From assembly GCA_036274895.1 (NCBI GenBank), contig DASUEU010000057.1:87112-151111 (forward strand): a stretch of 64,000 nucleotides of DNA, given 5' to 3'. Under the pieces are notes generated by a model. The model was not told where the DNA came from. It was given only the letters and a program-made list of their open reading frames with translations, and searched no databases. Positions 17,115 through 24,709 of the stretch are shown here, in pieces. The position numbers were made by a program, and so were the translations under genes. Each line of letters starts with the position of its first letter. The first letter of the stretch is position 1. Source of the DNA: CALMKX01 sp036274895. GTDB lineage: Bacteria; Acidobacteriota; Thermoanaerobaculia; Multivoradales; SZUA-115.

Positions 17115-17319
17115 GGCAAGGGATGCTACTCCCCGCGGCGGCCGTCCGCAACTCTTTGCCGCTCTGCCGCCCAGGCCCGGAGCCGGGGCTCCGGCGACTC
17201 GCGATCCTGGACCGTTGGGGCCTCCTGTTCACAGCGCGGAGCCCGAGCAGGATCGCGGTACGCTGGCCTCCTCGGAGGTTTCGCCATGGCGGCGAGGCCC
17301 GCACCGGGAGGAGGTCCGT

Positions 17320-17454
17320 ATGATCGAGTGGCTTCTGTGGCTCTTGGGCTGGTTCGATTTCGACGGTGGTGGAACGCTGGACCCTTGGGGGAACCCAAGG
17401 CCGGCATCGGGTGAGCCCGCGAACCAGGGCCCGGCTACGCCCGGGGCGGTCTGA
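17320..17454 (+). CDS. Small hydrophobic-head protein, 44 residues
   Basis: The ATG is preceded by a strong GGGAGGAGG ribosome site. The peptide starts MIEWLLWLLGWFDFDGGGT and ends in a Pro/Ala-rich polar tail. The amphipathic Trp/Leu-rich head could lie at the membrane. A GC hairpin follows 10 nt after the stop, making this a compact monocistronic unit. Function unknown. Confidence 0.5.
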   Translation: MIEWLLWLLGWFDFDGGGTLDPWGNPRPASGEPANQGPATPGAV

Positions 17455-17464
17455 GCGGCGAAAG

Positions 17465-17490
17465 CCCCCAGGGCGCGGTCCCTGGGGGTT
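17465..17490. terminator. Strong GC hairpin terminator
   Basis: CCCCCAGGG and CCCTGGGGG pair over 9 bp around a 6-nt loop, followed by GTT. It ends the 44-residue gene and insulates the following promoter. The T-tract is short, so it may be only partly efficient. Confidence 0.6.
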
Positions 17491-17516
17491 GCGCTGCTCG
17501 CACGTCGTGACATACT
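17489..17516 (+). promoter_or_regulatory. Promoter of the TPR gene, probable leaderless transcript
   Basis: TTGCGC (17489-17494), a 16-nt spacer, then CATACT (17511-17516). The expected +1 falls on or beside the GTG start codon at 17523, and there is no Shine-Dalgarno sequence before that GTG. Confidence 0.45.
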
Positions 17517-17522
17517 TCAACT

Positions 17523-18659
17523 GTGACTTCCTACAGCACGTTGTTCGAGGGAGCCATCGAAGCGGCGGCCCGAGCCTGTGCCGACCTCTTGCCTGCGGAA
17601 GAGGCGAACCGGCGGGCTCGCGAACTCGCGAGTATGCCCTTCGGCCGAGCCCTGATGCTGGTGAAGTCCGCCGCGGCCTGGGCACGGGTGGAAGTCGCCT
17701 TGGCCCTAGTGCGGGAGATCCACCGGGTGCGGCGCCGGCCGGCCGAGTACCAGCGCCGGCTCGATTTGGCTTGTGCGATCTGCGACTATGCTGAAGGGCC
17801 GCCTGGCCTCCAAGCCGACTTGAGGTCGCAAATTGCTGCGCTCCGGGCGAATCGGCTGCGCCTCGAGGGCAACCTCGTCGAGGCCCGGACGTGGCTGGAG
17901 GTAGCCGAGGATCTGCGGGCTGAGGGTTCCGGGGATGCCGCCTTGGAGGCCCTGGTTGTGGAGATGTCGGCCCTGCTGGCCTACGACCAGGGCATGCTCC
18001 CGGCGGCCCGCGCGATGGCCACGGAGGCGGAGCGGCTGTGGCGGGCGGTGGAGGATCTCCGAGCCGTCGCTCGCTTGGCCGTCCACAGAGTGAGGGTCGA
18101 AACCGCGATGGGCCGCCACCAGGAGGCTCTAGACTGTGCGGTGGAGGGTCTCACTCTGGTCCAGCCTCAAGACGGGGCGCTGGCGCTGGCCCTCCTCCAC
18201 AACATGGCCTACGCCCTCGTCGAGAGTTCACAGCCCGAACGTGCCCGCTGGGTGCTCACGAGGGCAGAGCCGCTCTATCGGCGCTTCGGTGGCGATTGGG
18301 AGGCACTCCAGCGGAGGTGGCTAGTGGCCCGACTCAACAGCGCCGAAGGCCGCTGCCTCGAGGCGGAAACCCAGCTTACCGAAGTAGCGCAGGAGCTAGC
18401 TTCGGGCGGCCACGATCTCGAGGCGGCTCTGGCGGTGCTCGAGTTGGCAGCCTTCGCCCTCGATCGCGGCGACCTGGCCGAGGCTCTCCGCCGGCTGCAG
18501 GTGGCTCGCCCTGCACTGGAGCGCCATGGCTCTGCCTACGCTGCGGTCTGTGGAGAGCTGACTGACCGGCTGGCGAAGGATCTGACCGGGCCCTTCCTGC
18601 GCAGCGTCGTAAGGCGCCTCCAGCGCGCTCCGCTCGGGCTCGCGGAAGCTGCTATCTAG
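17523..18659 (+). CDS. TPR-repeat helical protein in the lysogeny region
   Basis: A 378-residue all-alpha protein. Several degenerate 34-residue helix pairs are visible, for example RLRLEGNLVEARTWLEVAEDL, YDQGMLPAARAMATEAERLW, TAMGRHQEALDCAVEGL, ALVESSQPERARWVLTRAEPLY and EGRCLEAETQLTEVAQEL. These are TPR-like. The N-terminus (about 1-90) is a separate helical domain with Arg-rich segments. It could be a regulator sensing partner proteins, like the TPR halves of Rap/XRE-TPR regulators, but it has no DNA-binding domain of its own. It overlaps the repressor 3' end by 8 nt, convergently. Confidence 0.65.
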   Translation: MTSYSTLFEGAIEAAARACADLLPAEEANRRARELASMPFGRALMLVKSAAAWARVEVALALVREIHRVRRRPAEYQRRLDLACAICDYAEGPPGLQADLRSQIAALRANRLRLEGNLVEARTWLEVAEDLRAEGSGDAALEALVVEMSALLAYDQGMLPAARAMATEAERLWRAVEDLRAVARLAVHRVRVETAMGRHQEALDCAVEGLTLVQPQDGALALALLHNMAYALVESSQPERARWVLTRAEPLYRRFGGDWEALQRRWLVARLNSAEGRCLEAETQLTEVAQELASGGHDLEAALAVLELAAFALDRGDLAEALRRLQVARPALERHGSAYAAVCGELTDRLAKDLTGPFLRSVVRRLQRAPLGLAEAAI

Positions 18660-19044
18660 CGCCGCGGTCCCGCGGCCGGCCCTGCTCCGGCGGTTCCCCC
18701 GATTCGTCTTTACGGTGAGTCGAGATGGCCCGCTCCACTAGGTTCTCGACGCGCGCCTGGATCTCGCCCCAGGTCAGGCCCCCTTCCACCTTCCCGCCAG
18801 GCAGGTCTTCCCACACCGACCCGAACAATTCAGCCGGCGGGATCTCCGCCACGTAGAGCAACGTGAGCAGGGCTTCCAGCTTGACGGGCTTTGCCCTCGT
18901 CAAGAAGTCGCGGAAGTAGCCACGGCCGACACCGGCGGCGCGTTCGAGGGCTGAAATAGACGCCGCTCGTCGCTCCAGGCGAGCGCTCAAGTCCTTGAGC
19001 ACGCGAGAGATATCGGCCGCTGCTCGCTCCTTTGGGTCGGACAT
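18652..19044 (-). CDS. Prophage repressor-like helix-turn-helix protein
   Basis: A 130-residue protein transcribed away from the early operon. Residues 15-75 form an XRE-type helix-turn-helix: RRAASISALERAAGVGRGYFRDFLT ... VKLEALLTLLYVAEIPPAELF. The C-terminal part is charged and lacks a LexA-like Ser/Lys peptidase dyad, so induction would not be by RecA-type self-cleavage. Its start codon overlaps the perfect palindrome TGACTAGTCA, suggesting autoregulation. It is divergent from the XRE gene at 19137, the usual CI/Cro layout. Confidence 0.75.
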   Translation of the reverse strand: MSDPKERAAADISRVLKDLSARLERRAASISALERAAGVGRGYFRDFLTRAKPVKLEALLTLLYVAEIPPAELFGSVWEDLPGGKVEGGLTWGEIQARVENLVERAISTHRKDESGEPPEQGRPRDRGAR

Positions 19045-19053
19045 GACTAGTCA
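19044..19053. promoter_or_regulatory. Operator palindrome TGACTAGTCA at the repressor start codon
   Basis: A perfect 10-bp palindrome whose half-site TGACT is shared with the inverted repeat at 19102-19116. It overlaps the first base of the repressor ATG, where binding would block repressor expression. Confidence 0.5.
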
Positions 19054-19075
19054 AAAAGCCTAGCACGGCATCCAG

Positions 19076-19089
19076 CAACTGAAAAGTTG
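19076..19089. repeat. Inverted repeat CAACT-GAAA-AGTTG in the divergent control region
   Basis: A perfect 5-bp inverted repeat midway between the two divergent regulator genes. It is a possible additional operator, with a different half-site from the TGACT repeats. Confidence 0.35.
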
Positions 19090-19100
19090 TCGACAGTGGC

Positions 19101-19129
19101 TTGACTAACTCAGTCATAGTCGTTAATGT
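19101..19129 (+). promoter_or_regulatory. Early promoter with overlapping TGACT-N5-AGTCA operator
   Basis: TTGACT (19101-19106), a 17-nt spacer, then TAATGT (19124-19129): a near-consensus sigma70 promoter. The perfect inverted repeat TGACT-AACTC-AGTCA (19102-19116) covers the -35 box. The +1 is predicted at about the ATG at 19137, giving a leaderless mRNA. Confidence 0.6.
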
Positions 19130-19136
19130 TGTAGCC

Positions 19137-19412
19137 ATGGTCGGCAATGCCCACGGTCCCTTGCCAGCCGCTACCCCAAGTGCTCTGCGGACGCTCGCCG
19201 CTCTGCGCGTCTTAAACGGGCTGTCCCAGGCTGAAGTGGCCTCGCGCGTGCGCCGCTCCCAGCGCTACATCTCCCGGTTGGAGGCTGGGGAGATTCGCGA
19301 GGTGGGGGATGTGCTGCTGGGGCAGTTGAGCGTCCTGTACGGCCTCACTCCCGAGGGGATGCGCGAGGCGCTGGCCGCCGCCCGCGAGGCGGCGGAAGGG
19401 CGAGCGGCGTGA
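19137..19412 (+). CDS. XRE-family helix-turn-helix regulator (Cro-like position)
   Basis: A 91-residue protein. ALRVLNGLSQAEVASRVRRSQRYISRLEAGEI is a textbook XRE helix-turn-helix (about 25-56), followed by a dimerisation-like helical tail. The start at 19137 is chosen because the promoter's -10 box ends only 7 nt before it; the open frame extends upstream to 19101 but into the promoter. As the first gene of the rightward early operon it occupies the Cro position. Confidence 0.8.
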   Translation: MVGNAHGPLPAATPSALRTLAALRVLNGLSQAEVASRVRRSQRYISRLEAGEIREVGDVLLGQLSVLYGLTPEGMREALAAAREAAEGRAA

Positions 19413-19446
19413 AGGCCCCAGACCTCAACACGGGAAAGGCGATGAA

Positions 19447-19659
19447 ATGAGCTGGATCCTCAAAGAGCAGCTGGGTGATCGCCCCGCCAGCTACCTGCGG
19501 GAGTTCGTGGCGATCGGCCCAGCCTGCACCCAGGACGAGGGCCTCGCCATGCGGTTCGGCTCGCGGGAGGAGGCGCTGATTGCCTCTTCCCGCCACTGGG
19601 CGCCTGTCACGTACGAGCCGGTCGAGATCCCGGATCCCGCGGAAGGAGCAGCAGCGTGA
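19447..19659 (+). CDS. Small early phage protein
   Basis: 70 residues, ATG preceded by GGGAAAGG. It begins MSWILKEQLGDRPASYLREFVAIGP and has a Ser/Arg-Glu-Glu-Ala helix (GSREEALIASSRHW). No family recognised. Its stop overlaps the next start (GTGA), beginning a long chain of overlapping early genes. Confidence 0.6.
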   Translation: MSWILKEQLGDRPASYLREFVAIGPACTQDEGLAMRFGSREEALIASSRHWAPVTYEPVEIPDPAEGAAA

Positions 19660-20237
19660 CGGACCTCAAGACCTACCTCCAGGGCAAGGGCTTCTCCGGC
19701 CCGGTCTTCGACCAGGGCCTTGCGGCCGGGCTCGAAGGTGCGGATGTCAGCGTCCAGCCCCAGGGCCTCGATGTGCTGGAAGTGTTTAACTGGTCCCTCG
19801 GCTACTTCGCTGGCCTCGGCTTCCGGCACGGATCCCAGCGCGATGCCCAGCAACCCGGGCCGGCGGGGACCCTCGCCGCCAGCCTGCTCTCCGAGCGCGT
19901 CCATGGGGTCCCTGACATTCCAACCGCCGGCACGCTGCTGGTGGCCAGGGAGCGGCGGCGGCAGATCGAGACCGAGGGCTACGACTCGCGCCACGATTCC
20001 GCCCATGGGCCAGCCGCGCTGATGCTAGCTGGCGTGTCGTACCTCCTGAGCGCGGCGCGAGCCGTAGGCGGAGCGTCCACGCCGGTCCGCTCCTGGCAGC
20101 CCCAACTCTACTGGCCCTGGGACCTGGCGGACTACAAGCCGCGGACGGCACAGAGGGACGTCGAGCGAGCGGCGGCCCTAGCGATCGCCGCCTTGGACTG
20201 CCTGCTGGCGCCTGCGCCGGAAGGCGGTGCGGCGTGA
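19656..20237 (+). CDS. Phage protein with the RERRRQIETEGYDSRHD motif
   Basis: A 193-residue protein. The segment VARERRRQIETEGYDSRHDSAHG ... ALMLAGVSYLL is a pattern found in many phage early proteins of unknown role: a conserved (A/R)ERxRQxxxEGYdxxHDd box followed by an Ala-rich helix containing a Tyr. The N-terminal 90 residues are unique. GTG start overlapping the upstream stop. Confidence 0.65.
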   Translation: MTDLKTYLQGKGFSGPVFDQGLAAGLEGADVSVQPQGLDVLEVFNWSLGYFAGLGFRHGSQRDAQQPGPAGTLAASLLSERVHGVPDIPTAGTLLVARERRRQIETEGYDSRHDSAHGPAALMLAGVSYLLSAARAVGGASTPVRSWQPQLYWPWDLADYKPRTAQRDVERAAALAIAALDCLLAPAPEGGAA

Positions 20238-20641
20238 GTAGCTCTCCGCGTCTCGAAGACCTGCTCGAGCAGATCTACTCCCTCGCCGATAAGGGGCTGA
20301 GCGTGCTCGACGGCTCGATCGAGCGCGACGAGGCGCTCGGGACGGAGCGACCTGCCCGGCTGTGCCAGCTCCACCAGCTGCGCTCCGAGCGAGTGCAGCT
20401 CAGCAAGCGACTCACCCTCGCCAAGGACCTGGCCAGCGCTCTGGCAGAGCTTTGCCGCGGGCCTGCCCACCCTTACTCCTGCATCGCGAGCGCCACCGGC
20501 TGCCCCCGGTGCGCAATGGCGCTCCAAGAGCGCCGCGTCCGCGCCCGCGAGGCGCTGGACCGCTGGCACGCGCCGGTGATGCCTCCCGTGGAGGTGGAGG
20601 GGTGGCCGGCCGCCGACGACTCCGGGGAGGCAAGGCTATGA
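20234..20641 (+). CDS. Helical early phage protein with a CxxC pair
   Basis: A 135-residue, mostly alpha-helical protein. The first 70 residues read as amphipathic helices (LEDLLEQIYSLADKGLSVLDGSIERDE, then LHQLRSERVQLSKRLTLAKDLA). Cysteines cluster in YSCIASATGCPRCAMALQERR, a possible zinc-binding site. GTG start with 4-nt overlaps on both sides. Confidence 0.6.
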   Translation: MSSSPRLEDLLEQIYSLADKGLSVLDGSIERDEALGTERPARLCQLHQLRSERVQLSKRLTLAKDLASALAELCRGPAHPYSCIASATGCPRCAMALQERRVRAREALDRWHAPVMPPVEVEGWPAADDSGEARL

Positions 20642-20769
20642 CGCTCGAGCGCTGGATCCTCGCGGGCCTGCTCGCCCTGGCCATCGGAATCTCGGTGGGC
20701 ATCTCCTTCGGCGAGTGGATCGCCGCCTGGTGGTGGCGCCTGCGCCACCCGAAAGGGAGGGCCTGGTGA
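20638..20769 (+). CDS. 43-residue single-span membrane protein
   Basis: ATG overlapping the previous stop (ATGA). The sequence has one hydrophobic span (WILAGLLALAIGISVGISFGEWIAAWWW) and a basic tail (RLRHPKGRAW). Candidate roles include superinfection exclusion or membrane tethering; nothing in the sequence decides. Confidence 0.6.
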   Translation: MTLERWILAGLLALAIGISVGISFGEWIAAWWWRLRHPKGRAW

Positions 20770-21551
20770 TGCAGGGGCTGACGGACGACCGCCGGGCACG
20801 GTTCGCCGCCCACTGGGTGCCCTTCCTTGAGCCTGTTCAGCGGCACGAGGGTGAGGACGCCGAAGCGCTCCACGGGATACAGATCGACCCGGATCTCAAG
20901 GGCACGGGCGTCTTCCTCTCCGTCTGCTCTCGGCTGTTCCTCGTTCGGGTCTGGGATGCGGCAGGCTACGCATCCAGCCCGCTGATGCTCCCGGTGGGCC
21001 CCAGGCTCCTCAGGGCCTGCACCCCGCCCGAGGCCAGCATCGATGAGAACGGATTTGATCTCCCCGTTACCGGCTACCTAGCTCCATCGATCGTCAACCT
21101 GATCTTCGCGAGCCGGTGGGAACAGGGCCAGCCCGTAGCGGCTGAGGCCTGGAAAGACTTGGTCTTGGTGCAAAGCGCCAGCGAATACCTCGACCACGAG
21201 GGGAAATCCCACCCGGCTGGGCGATACGCGGGTTTCCGAGAAGGTCCGTTGCGGACTCTGTACTCGTTCGATGTCATGGCGGCCCGATATGGTGGCCTGA
21301 GTGGCCAGAGCGGCCCCGCCTGGGCCAGCCCGTTGGTGCACCCAGCCTTCGGGCCCACACCGGCGCAGGTCGAGCAGCTCGTTTGGAGTTTCGAGCTGAA
21401 GGCGGTGGCGGGCGGAGGGTGTGCCCTCGTCTGGAGAGGGGCCGCCGCAGATGTCGAGCTACTGGTCTTGGTCATGGGCGGGCGCCTTTCTGTGGCCCAC
21501 CAGCCGCAGACGGGCCCCAACAGCCACGGCACCGGGGAGGCGCGCCCGTGA
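20769..21551 (+). CDS. Early phage protein of unknown function, 260 residues
   Basis: The ATG at 20769 overlaps the upstream stop by one base. Alternating hydrophobic strands (GTGVFLSVCSRLFLVRVWDAAGYASSPLMLPVG; TGYLAPSIVNLIFASRWEQGQP) suggest a beta-rich fold, loosely like sliding-clamp or recombination-mediator proteins. I cannot name it. The 3' end overlaps the next gene by GTGA. Confidence 0.6.
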   Translation: MQGLTDDRRARFAAHWVPFLEPVQRHEGEDAEALHGIQIDPDLKGTGVFLSVCSRLFLVRVWDAAGYASSPLMLPVGPRLLRACTPPEASIDENGFDLPVTGYLAPSIVNLIFASRWEQGQPVAAEAWKDLVLVQSASEYLDHEGKSHPAGRYAGFREGPLRTLYSFDVMAARYGGLSGQSGPAWASPLVHPAFGPTPAQVEQLVWSFELKAVAGGGCALVWRGAAADVELLVLVMGGRLSVAHQPQTGPNSHGTGEARP

Positions 21552-22144
21552 GCCCCAATCGCCTCCTGTTCACGGGCCTCCTCACCCCCGAGCGGGCCTG
21601 GGCGTTGGCCTGGGAGGGCATGATCGAGGGCCAGGTGCCCACCGGGTCGGACGATCGCGCCCTGCCCTGGCTCGCGTGGCTCGCCGCCGGGGGCGTGGAG
21701 CTGGTGCGGCCGACCGAGAACCCCGACTGGTGGCTGCGCCAGGACCGCGGGCCCCTGCCCGCCACGGCCATCCTGGGCTTGGCGCCGCTTCCCGGGGTGT
21801 TTCTGCCGCACCCCGAGCGGGAGGCGCCGAAGGACCGCCCCGTCCTCCTGCTCGATGCCGAGGGGCACCCCTGGAGCTGCCTGTGGTTTCCGGTAGGCCC
21901 GGCCGATCTCCAGGCGCCGGGCAGCCCCTGGGCAGCCTGGCCCCACGAGTACGAGCCCCTGGGGTGGGCGCCGCTCGTTACCCCGCAGCTACCCGCGCAA
22001 GGGCCGGCGGCGGTCGATCCGCCGGCCCGCCCTGCTGAGGGAGGGGCTCCGGATCCCTCCTCGGGCGCGCCCACCAGCGAGCCCCTTCCCGGCTGTGGTT
22101 GCTCCACGGTGTTATTCGTCGGCCCTCTGGAGGGCGAGCCGTGA
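21548..22144 (+). CDS. Trp/Pro-rich early phage protein
   Basis: 198 residues from a GTG start. The first 140 residues are rich in Trp and Pro (ALPWLAWLAAGG, NPDWWLRQDRGPLP, HPWSCLWFPVGP). The C-terminal 60 are Pro/Ala-rich and probably disordered. No family recognised. Confidence 0.55.
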   Translation: MSPNRLLFTGLLTPERAWALAWEGMIEGQVPTGSDDRALPWLAWLAAGGVELVRPTENPDWWLRQDRGPLPATAILGLAPLPGVFLPHPEREAPKDRPVLLLDAEGHPWSCLWFPVGPADLQAPGSPWAAWPHEYEPLGWAPLVTPQLPAQGPAAVDPPARPAEGGAPDPSSGAPTSEPLPGCGCSTVLFVGPLEGEP

Positions 22145-22317
22145 TGCGCCCCCGCTTCCTCGCCGACCTCGCCCCGCCCTCCGCGGGGTGGGCCTGGTCC
22201 GAGATCCTCAGCCGGTTGGCGATCCTCTGCCGCCGGGCGGCCACGCGCCTCGAGCACGCCGCCGAGCGCGCCGTCTTCGCCCGCGCCCGGCGCCGGGCGC
22301 GGAAGGGCCGGGCATGA
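22144..22317 (+). CDS. 57-residue basic protein
   Basis: ATG overlapping the upstream stop by one base. The C-terminal half is very Arg-rich (CRRAATRLEHAAERAVFARARRRARKGRA), a likely nucleic-acid-binding helix. The overlapping layout with both neighbours supports its reality. Confidence 0.5.
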   Translation: MRPRFLADLAPPSAGWAWSEILSRLAILCRRAATRLEHAAERAVFARARRRARKGRA

Positions 22318-22643
22318 GCGCTCTGGCCCGTGTGCGCTGCGCCTTGGTGCTCGGCCCGGGCAGCCCTCATCTGGAGCTGCGCCTCGGTCCGCCGGACCAC
22401 CGGCAGCTCGCCGAGCTCCGGCCGGCGGAGGCCCTCGAGCTGGCGCGGCAGCTGTACCTCCTCGGCCACGCAGCCGAGGACGTGGAAACGCAGTCAACCG
22501 CCGGGGTGTGCCCGGCGGAAGCGGGCGGGGAGGGGTGTGTATTGGGAGCCACCAAGCCCTGCCAGGCCCTCGATGCCGACGAGAGCCTCTCCCCGCCCGC
22601 GATGTACCCCACCATCGACTTGGCGTCTTTCCTGCGGCCATGA
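22314..22643 (+). CDS. Early phage protein of unknown function, 109 residues
   Basis: ATG overlapping the previous stop (ATGA). It begins MSALARVRCALVLGPGSPHLELRLG with strand-like spacing, then a helix ELRPAEALELARQLYLLGHAAEDVE. The tail is Cys-containing. It resembles the many small beta/alpha early proteins of temperate phages; no function can be assigned. Confidence 0.55.
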   Translation: MSALARVRCALVLGPGSPHLELRLGPPDHRQLAELRPAEALELARQLYLLGHAAEDVETQSTAGVCPAEAGGEGCVLGATKPCQALDADESLSPPAMYPTIDLASFLRP

Positions 22644-22846
22644 GCATCAAGCTGAGGCCGCAGGTGGTGGCCGCCGGCACCCGGCAATGGCAGGGCCACC
22701 AGGTCCAGGTCTACCGCGGCCAGGTGGTGGATGGCGAGGGCCAGATCGCCTACACCTGCCGCCACCAGCACCCGACGTCGCAGCGCGCCACCGGGTGCGC
22801 CGTCGCGTGGATCGCCCGCCGGCAGGCCAAGGCGGTGGCGGGATGA
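22640..22846 (+). CDS. 68-residue early phage protein
   Basis: ATG overlapping the upstream stop (ATGA). The sequence MSIKLRPQVVAAGTRQWQGHQVQVYRGQ ... YTCRHQHPTSQRATGCAVAWI is a compact alpha/beta peptide with two Cys and two His that could bind a metal. Unknown function. Confidence 0.55.
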   Translation: MSIKLRPQVVAAGTRQWQGHQVQVYRGQVVDGEGQIAYTCRHQHPTSQRATGCAVAWIARRQAKAVAG

Positions 22847-23289
22847 TGCCCCACCTCCCCGGCCCGCGCGGCCAGCGCCACACCGTGGGTCTGCTGGCAC
22901 GGGCCGCGCAGGACCTGCTGGCCGCCGTGCGCACTTCGGCCGCGATCCACCGGGCCGAGGTGCTGGTGGTGGAGCGGCTGCTCGAGGATGCCGCGGCCTA
23001 CGCCGCCGGGGAGATCGATCACCTCCGCTGGCGCCAGTGCGCGGCCCGGGCGCGAGCGGCGCTTGACCCGCCCTCCCGCTCCCCCCGTGCGGTGGCCCGC
23101 CTGGCGCGGGCGATGGACCTCGAGAGCATCAGCGAGCTGGCGCATGCCTACGCGCTGCTCTCGGCCGGTCCCGGCCTGCGCAGGGGTGCCCTGCGCCGCG
23201 CCCTCGATCGATGGGAGGGGCTGATCGTGGAGTGGGTGGCGGCGCAACGGCAGCTGCCCCTCTACCCGGCGGAGGGTGGCGTGGCGTGA
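22843..23289 (+). CDS. Helical early phage protein, 148 residues
   Basis: ATG overlapping the previous stop (ATGA). Almost entirely alpha-helical with many Ala, Arg and Leu (VGLLARAAQDLLAAVRTSAAIHRAEVLVVERLLEDAAAYA; AVARLARAMDLESISELAHAYALL). No recognised domain. It is translationally coupled to the ASCH-domain gene. Confidence 0.6.
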   Translation: MMPHLPGPRGQRHTVGLLARAAQDLLAAVRTSAAIHRAEVLVVERLLEDAAAYAAGEIDHLRWRQCAARARAALDPPSRSPRAVARLARAMDLESISELAHAYALLSAGPGLRRGALRRALDRWEGLIVEWVAAQRQLPLYPAEGGVA

Positions 23290-23714
23290 ACGCCCTCTCC
23301 ATCACGCAGCCCTGGGCCTGGGCCATCGCCCGGGGCGGGAAGCTGCTGGAAAACCGCGACTGGCGACCGCCGACGTGGGCGGTCGGGCAGCTGCTGGCCA
23401 TCCACGCCACCCGGGAGGTGGATGGGCTGGCGGTGGAGAGCCTGCTCTCGCACGGTTACGCCGTGCCCGCGGAGCTGCCCACCTCCGCGGTGGTGGCGAT
23501 AGCGCGCCTCACTGGCTGCACCACCCGCCGGCCGCCGGTGGGCCACCCCCAGCGACGCTGGTTCATGGGCCGCTATGCCTGGCAGCTCGCCGGCGTGCTG
23601 GCCCTGCCCCGTCCGGTCCCCTGCCGAGGCCAGCTCAGCGTGTGGCAGCTCCCGCCCGAGGTGGAGGCCCGGGTGAGGGAGGAGCTGGCCGTCCTGCGGG
23701 GGGAGGCCTCGTGA
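23286..23714 (+). CDS. ASCH-domain protein
   Basis: 142 residues from a GTG overlapping the upstream stop. NALSITQPWAWAIARGGKLLENRDWRP ... GQLLAIHATR is the canonical opening of ASCH/EVE-like PUA-fold domains. These bind RNA or modified nucleic acid and are common in phages beside DNA-modification genes. The region SAVVAIARLTGCT continues the beta-barrel. The position next to three methyltransferases suggests a role in handling modified nucleic acid. Confidence 0.82.
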   Translation: MNALSITQPWAWAIARGGKLLENRDWRPPTWAVGQLLAIHATREVDGLAVESLLSHGYAVPAELPTSAVVAIARLTGCTTRRPPVGHPQRRWFMGRYAWQLAGVLALPRPVPCRGQLSVWQLPPEVEARVREELAVLRGEAS

Positions 23715-23834
23715 CCCCCGCTTCGATCCCCTGCCAGCGGGCGAGCACCCCGCGATCACCAACACCCCTGCCCTCCTGTCGCCTGGGTGTGCTCGCCCGC
23801 TGGGAGCGGATCGGCCGCTCCAGGATCTCCTCCC

Positions 23835-23873
23835 GCCGCCGGGTGCCCTTCCGCCGCCCGGCGGCCTTTCTTT
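23835..23873 (+). terminator. Intrinsic-terminator-like hairpin between the ASCH and methyltransferase genes
   Basis: GCCGCCGGG and CCCGGCGGC form a perfect 9-bp stem with a 13-nt loop, followed by C and TTTCTTT. It lies in the only real gap of the early operon between 19447 and 33728. It could terminate, or attenuate, transcription into the downstream genes. Confidence 0.6.
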
Positions 23874-23893
23874 GTCCAGGACCTGGAGGTGTC

Positions 23894-24709
23894 TTGCAGC
23901 CCTCTCATCTCGCATCACCTGGAGACAGCTGGAGCCTGCGGGCTCCCATCAGTGGCCGCGTGCACCGGCTGCACGTCGGTTACGTCGAGCAGCTCTTCTG
24001 CGAGGCCACGGCTGGCGAGCGCATCGTGGCCTTGGTGACCGACCCGCCCTACAGCTCGGGTGGCCGGTCGTCGGTCGAGCGGGCCGCGACCCCGCTCAAG
24101 AAGTACAAGCAGACGGAGACCAAGGTCGCCTACGACAACTTCGAGGGCGACCAACGGGACCAGCGCTCCTGGCGGGCCTGGTGCTACGAGTGGCTCGCCG
24201 AGGTGTACCGGCGGGCCGAGCCGCGGGCCTACTGCATGTGCTTCGTGGACTGGCGACAGTTGCCGTCCATGACGGACGCCGTGCAGATGGCCGGGTGGCT
24301 GTGGCGCGGCTTGGCCGTGTGGGACAAGACGCTCTCCTGTCGCCCGCAGCCGGGCCACTTCCGCGCCCAGGCGGAGTTCGTCGTCTGGGGGAGCAAGGGG
24401 CCCCTGCCGCAGCGCGAGCCCGGGGACTACGCGATTCGCCCCGGGGTGATGTCGGTGGGTAACGAGGTGGGCAAGGTCCATCTGACGCAGAAGCCGCAGG
24501 CCATCTGCCAGTGGCTCTGCTCGATCGTCCCGCAGGGCGAGGGCGTGATCGTGGACCCCTTCGGGGGCAGCTGCGCCGTGGCCCTGGGGGCCGAGGCCGC
24601 CGGGCACCGCAGCATCTCGATCGAGGCGAGCCCGGCCATCGCCAGCAAGGCGCTCTCCCGCCTGGCCACGCTGGCCTGGGCGCTGGAGCGCACGGAGGTG
24701 CGGGACTGA
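23894..24709 (+). CDS. Phage DNA methyltransferase (DPPY class, N4/N6 type)
   Basis: The catalytic motif LVTDPPYSSGG precedes the AdoMet motif IVDPFGGSCAVALGAEAAGHRSISIEA, the beta-class permutation of amino-methyltransferases. KVHLTQKPQAICQWLCSIV is the conserved KP-x-LcxxL segment. The frame is open back to a GTG at 23711, but that stretch is Ser/Arg/Pro-rich and carries the hairpin at 23835-23873. I therefore favour the TTG at 23894 (GGAGG 4 nt upstream) or the GTG at 23960. Methylation of N6-adenine or N4-cytosine cannot be told apart here. It may protect phage DNA from restriction. Confidence 0.85.
   Translation: MQPSHLASPGDSWSLRAPISGRVHRLHVGYVEQLFCEATAGERIVALVTDPPYSSGGRSSVERAATPLKKYKQTETKVAYDNFEGDQRDQRSWRAWCYEWLAEVYRRAEPRAYCMCFVDWRQLPSMTDAVQMAGWLWRGLAVWDKTLSCRPQPGHFRAQAEFVVWGSKGPLPQREPGDYAIRPGVMSVGNEVGKVHLTQKPQAICQWLCSIVPQGEGVIVDPFGGSCAVALGAEAAGHRSISIEASPAIASKALSRLATLAWALERTEVRD

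Noticed and set aside
23711..23893. Coding extension of the DPPY methyltransferase back to the GTG at 23711
   Set aside because: In frame and coupled to the ASCH stop, but the peptide is Ser/Arg/Pro-rich with no similarity to methyltransferases, and the stretch contains a strong terminator hairpin.
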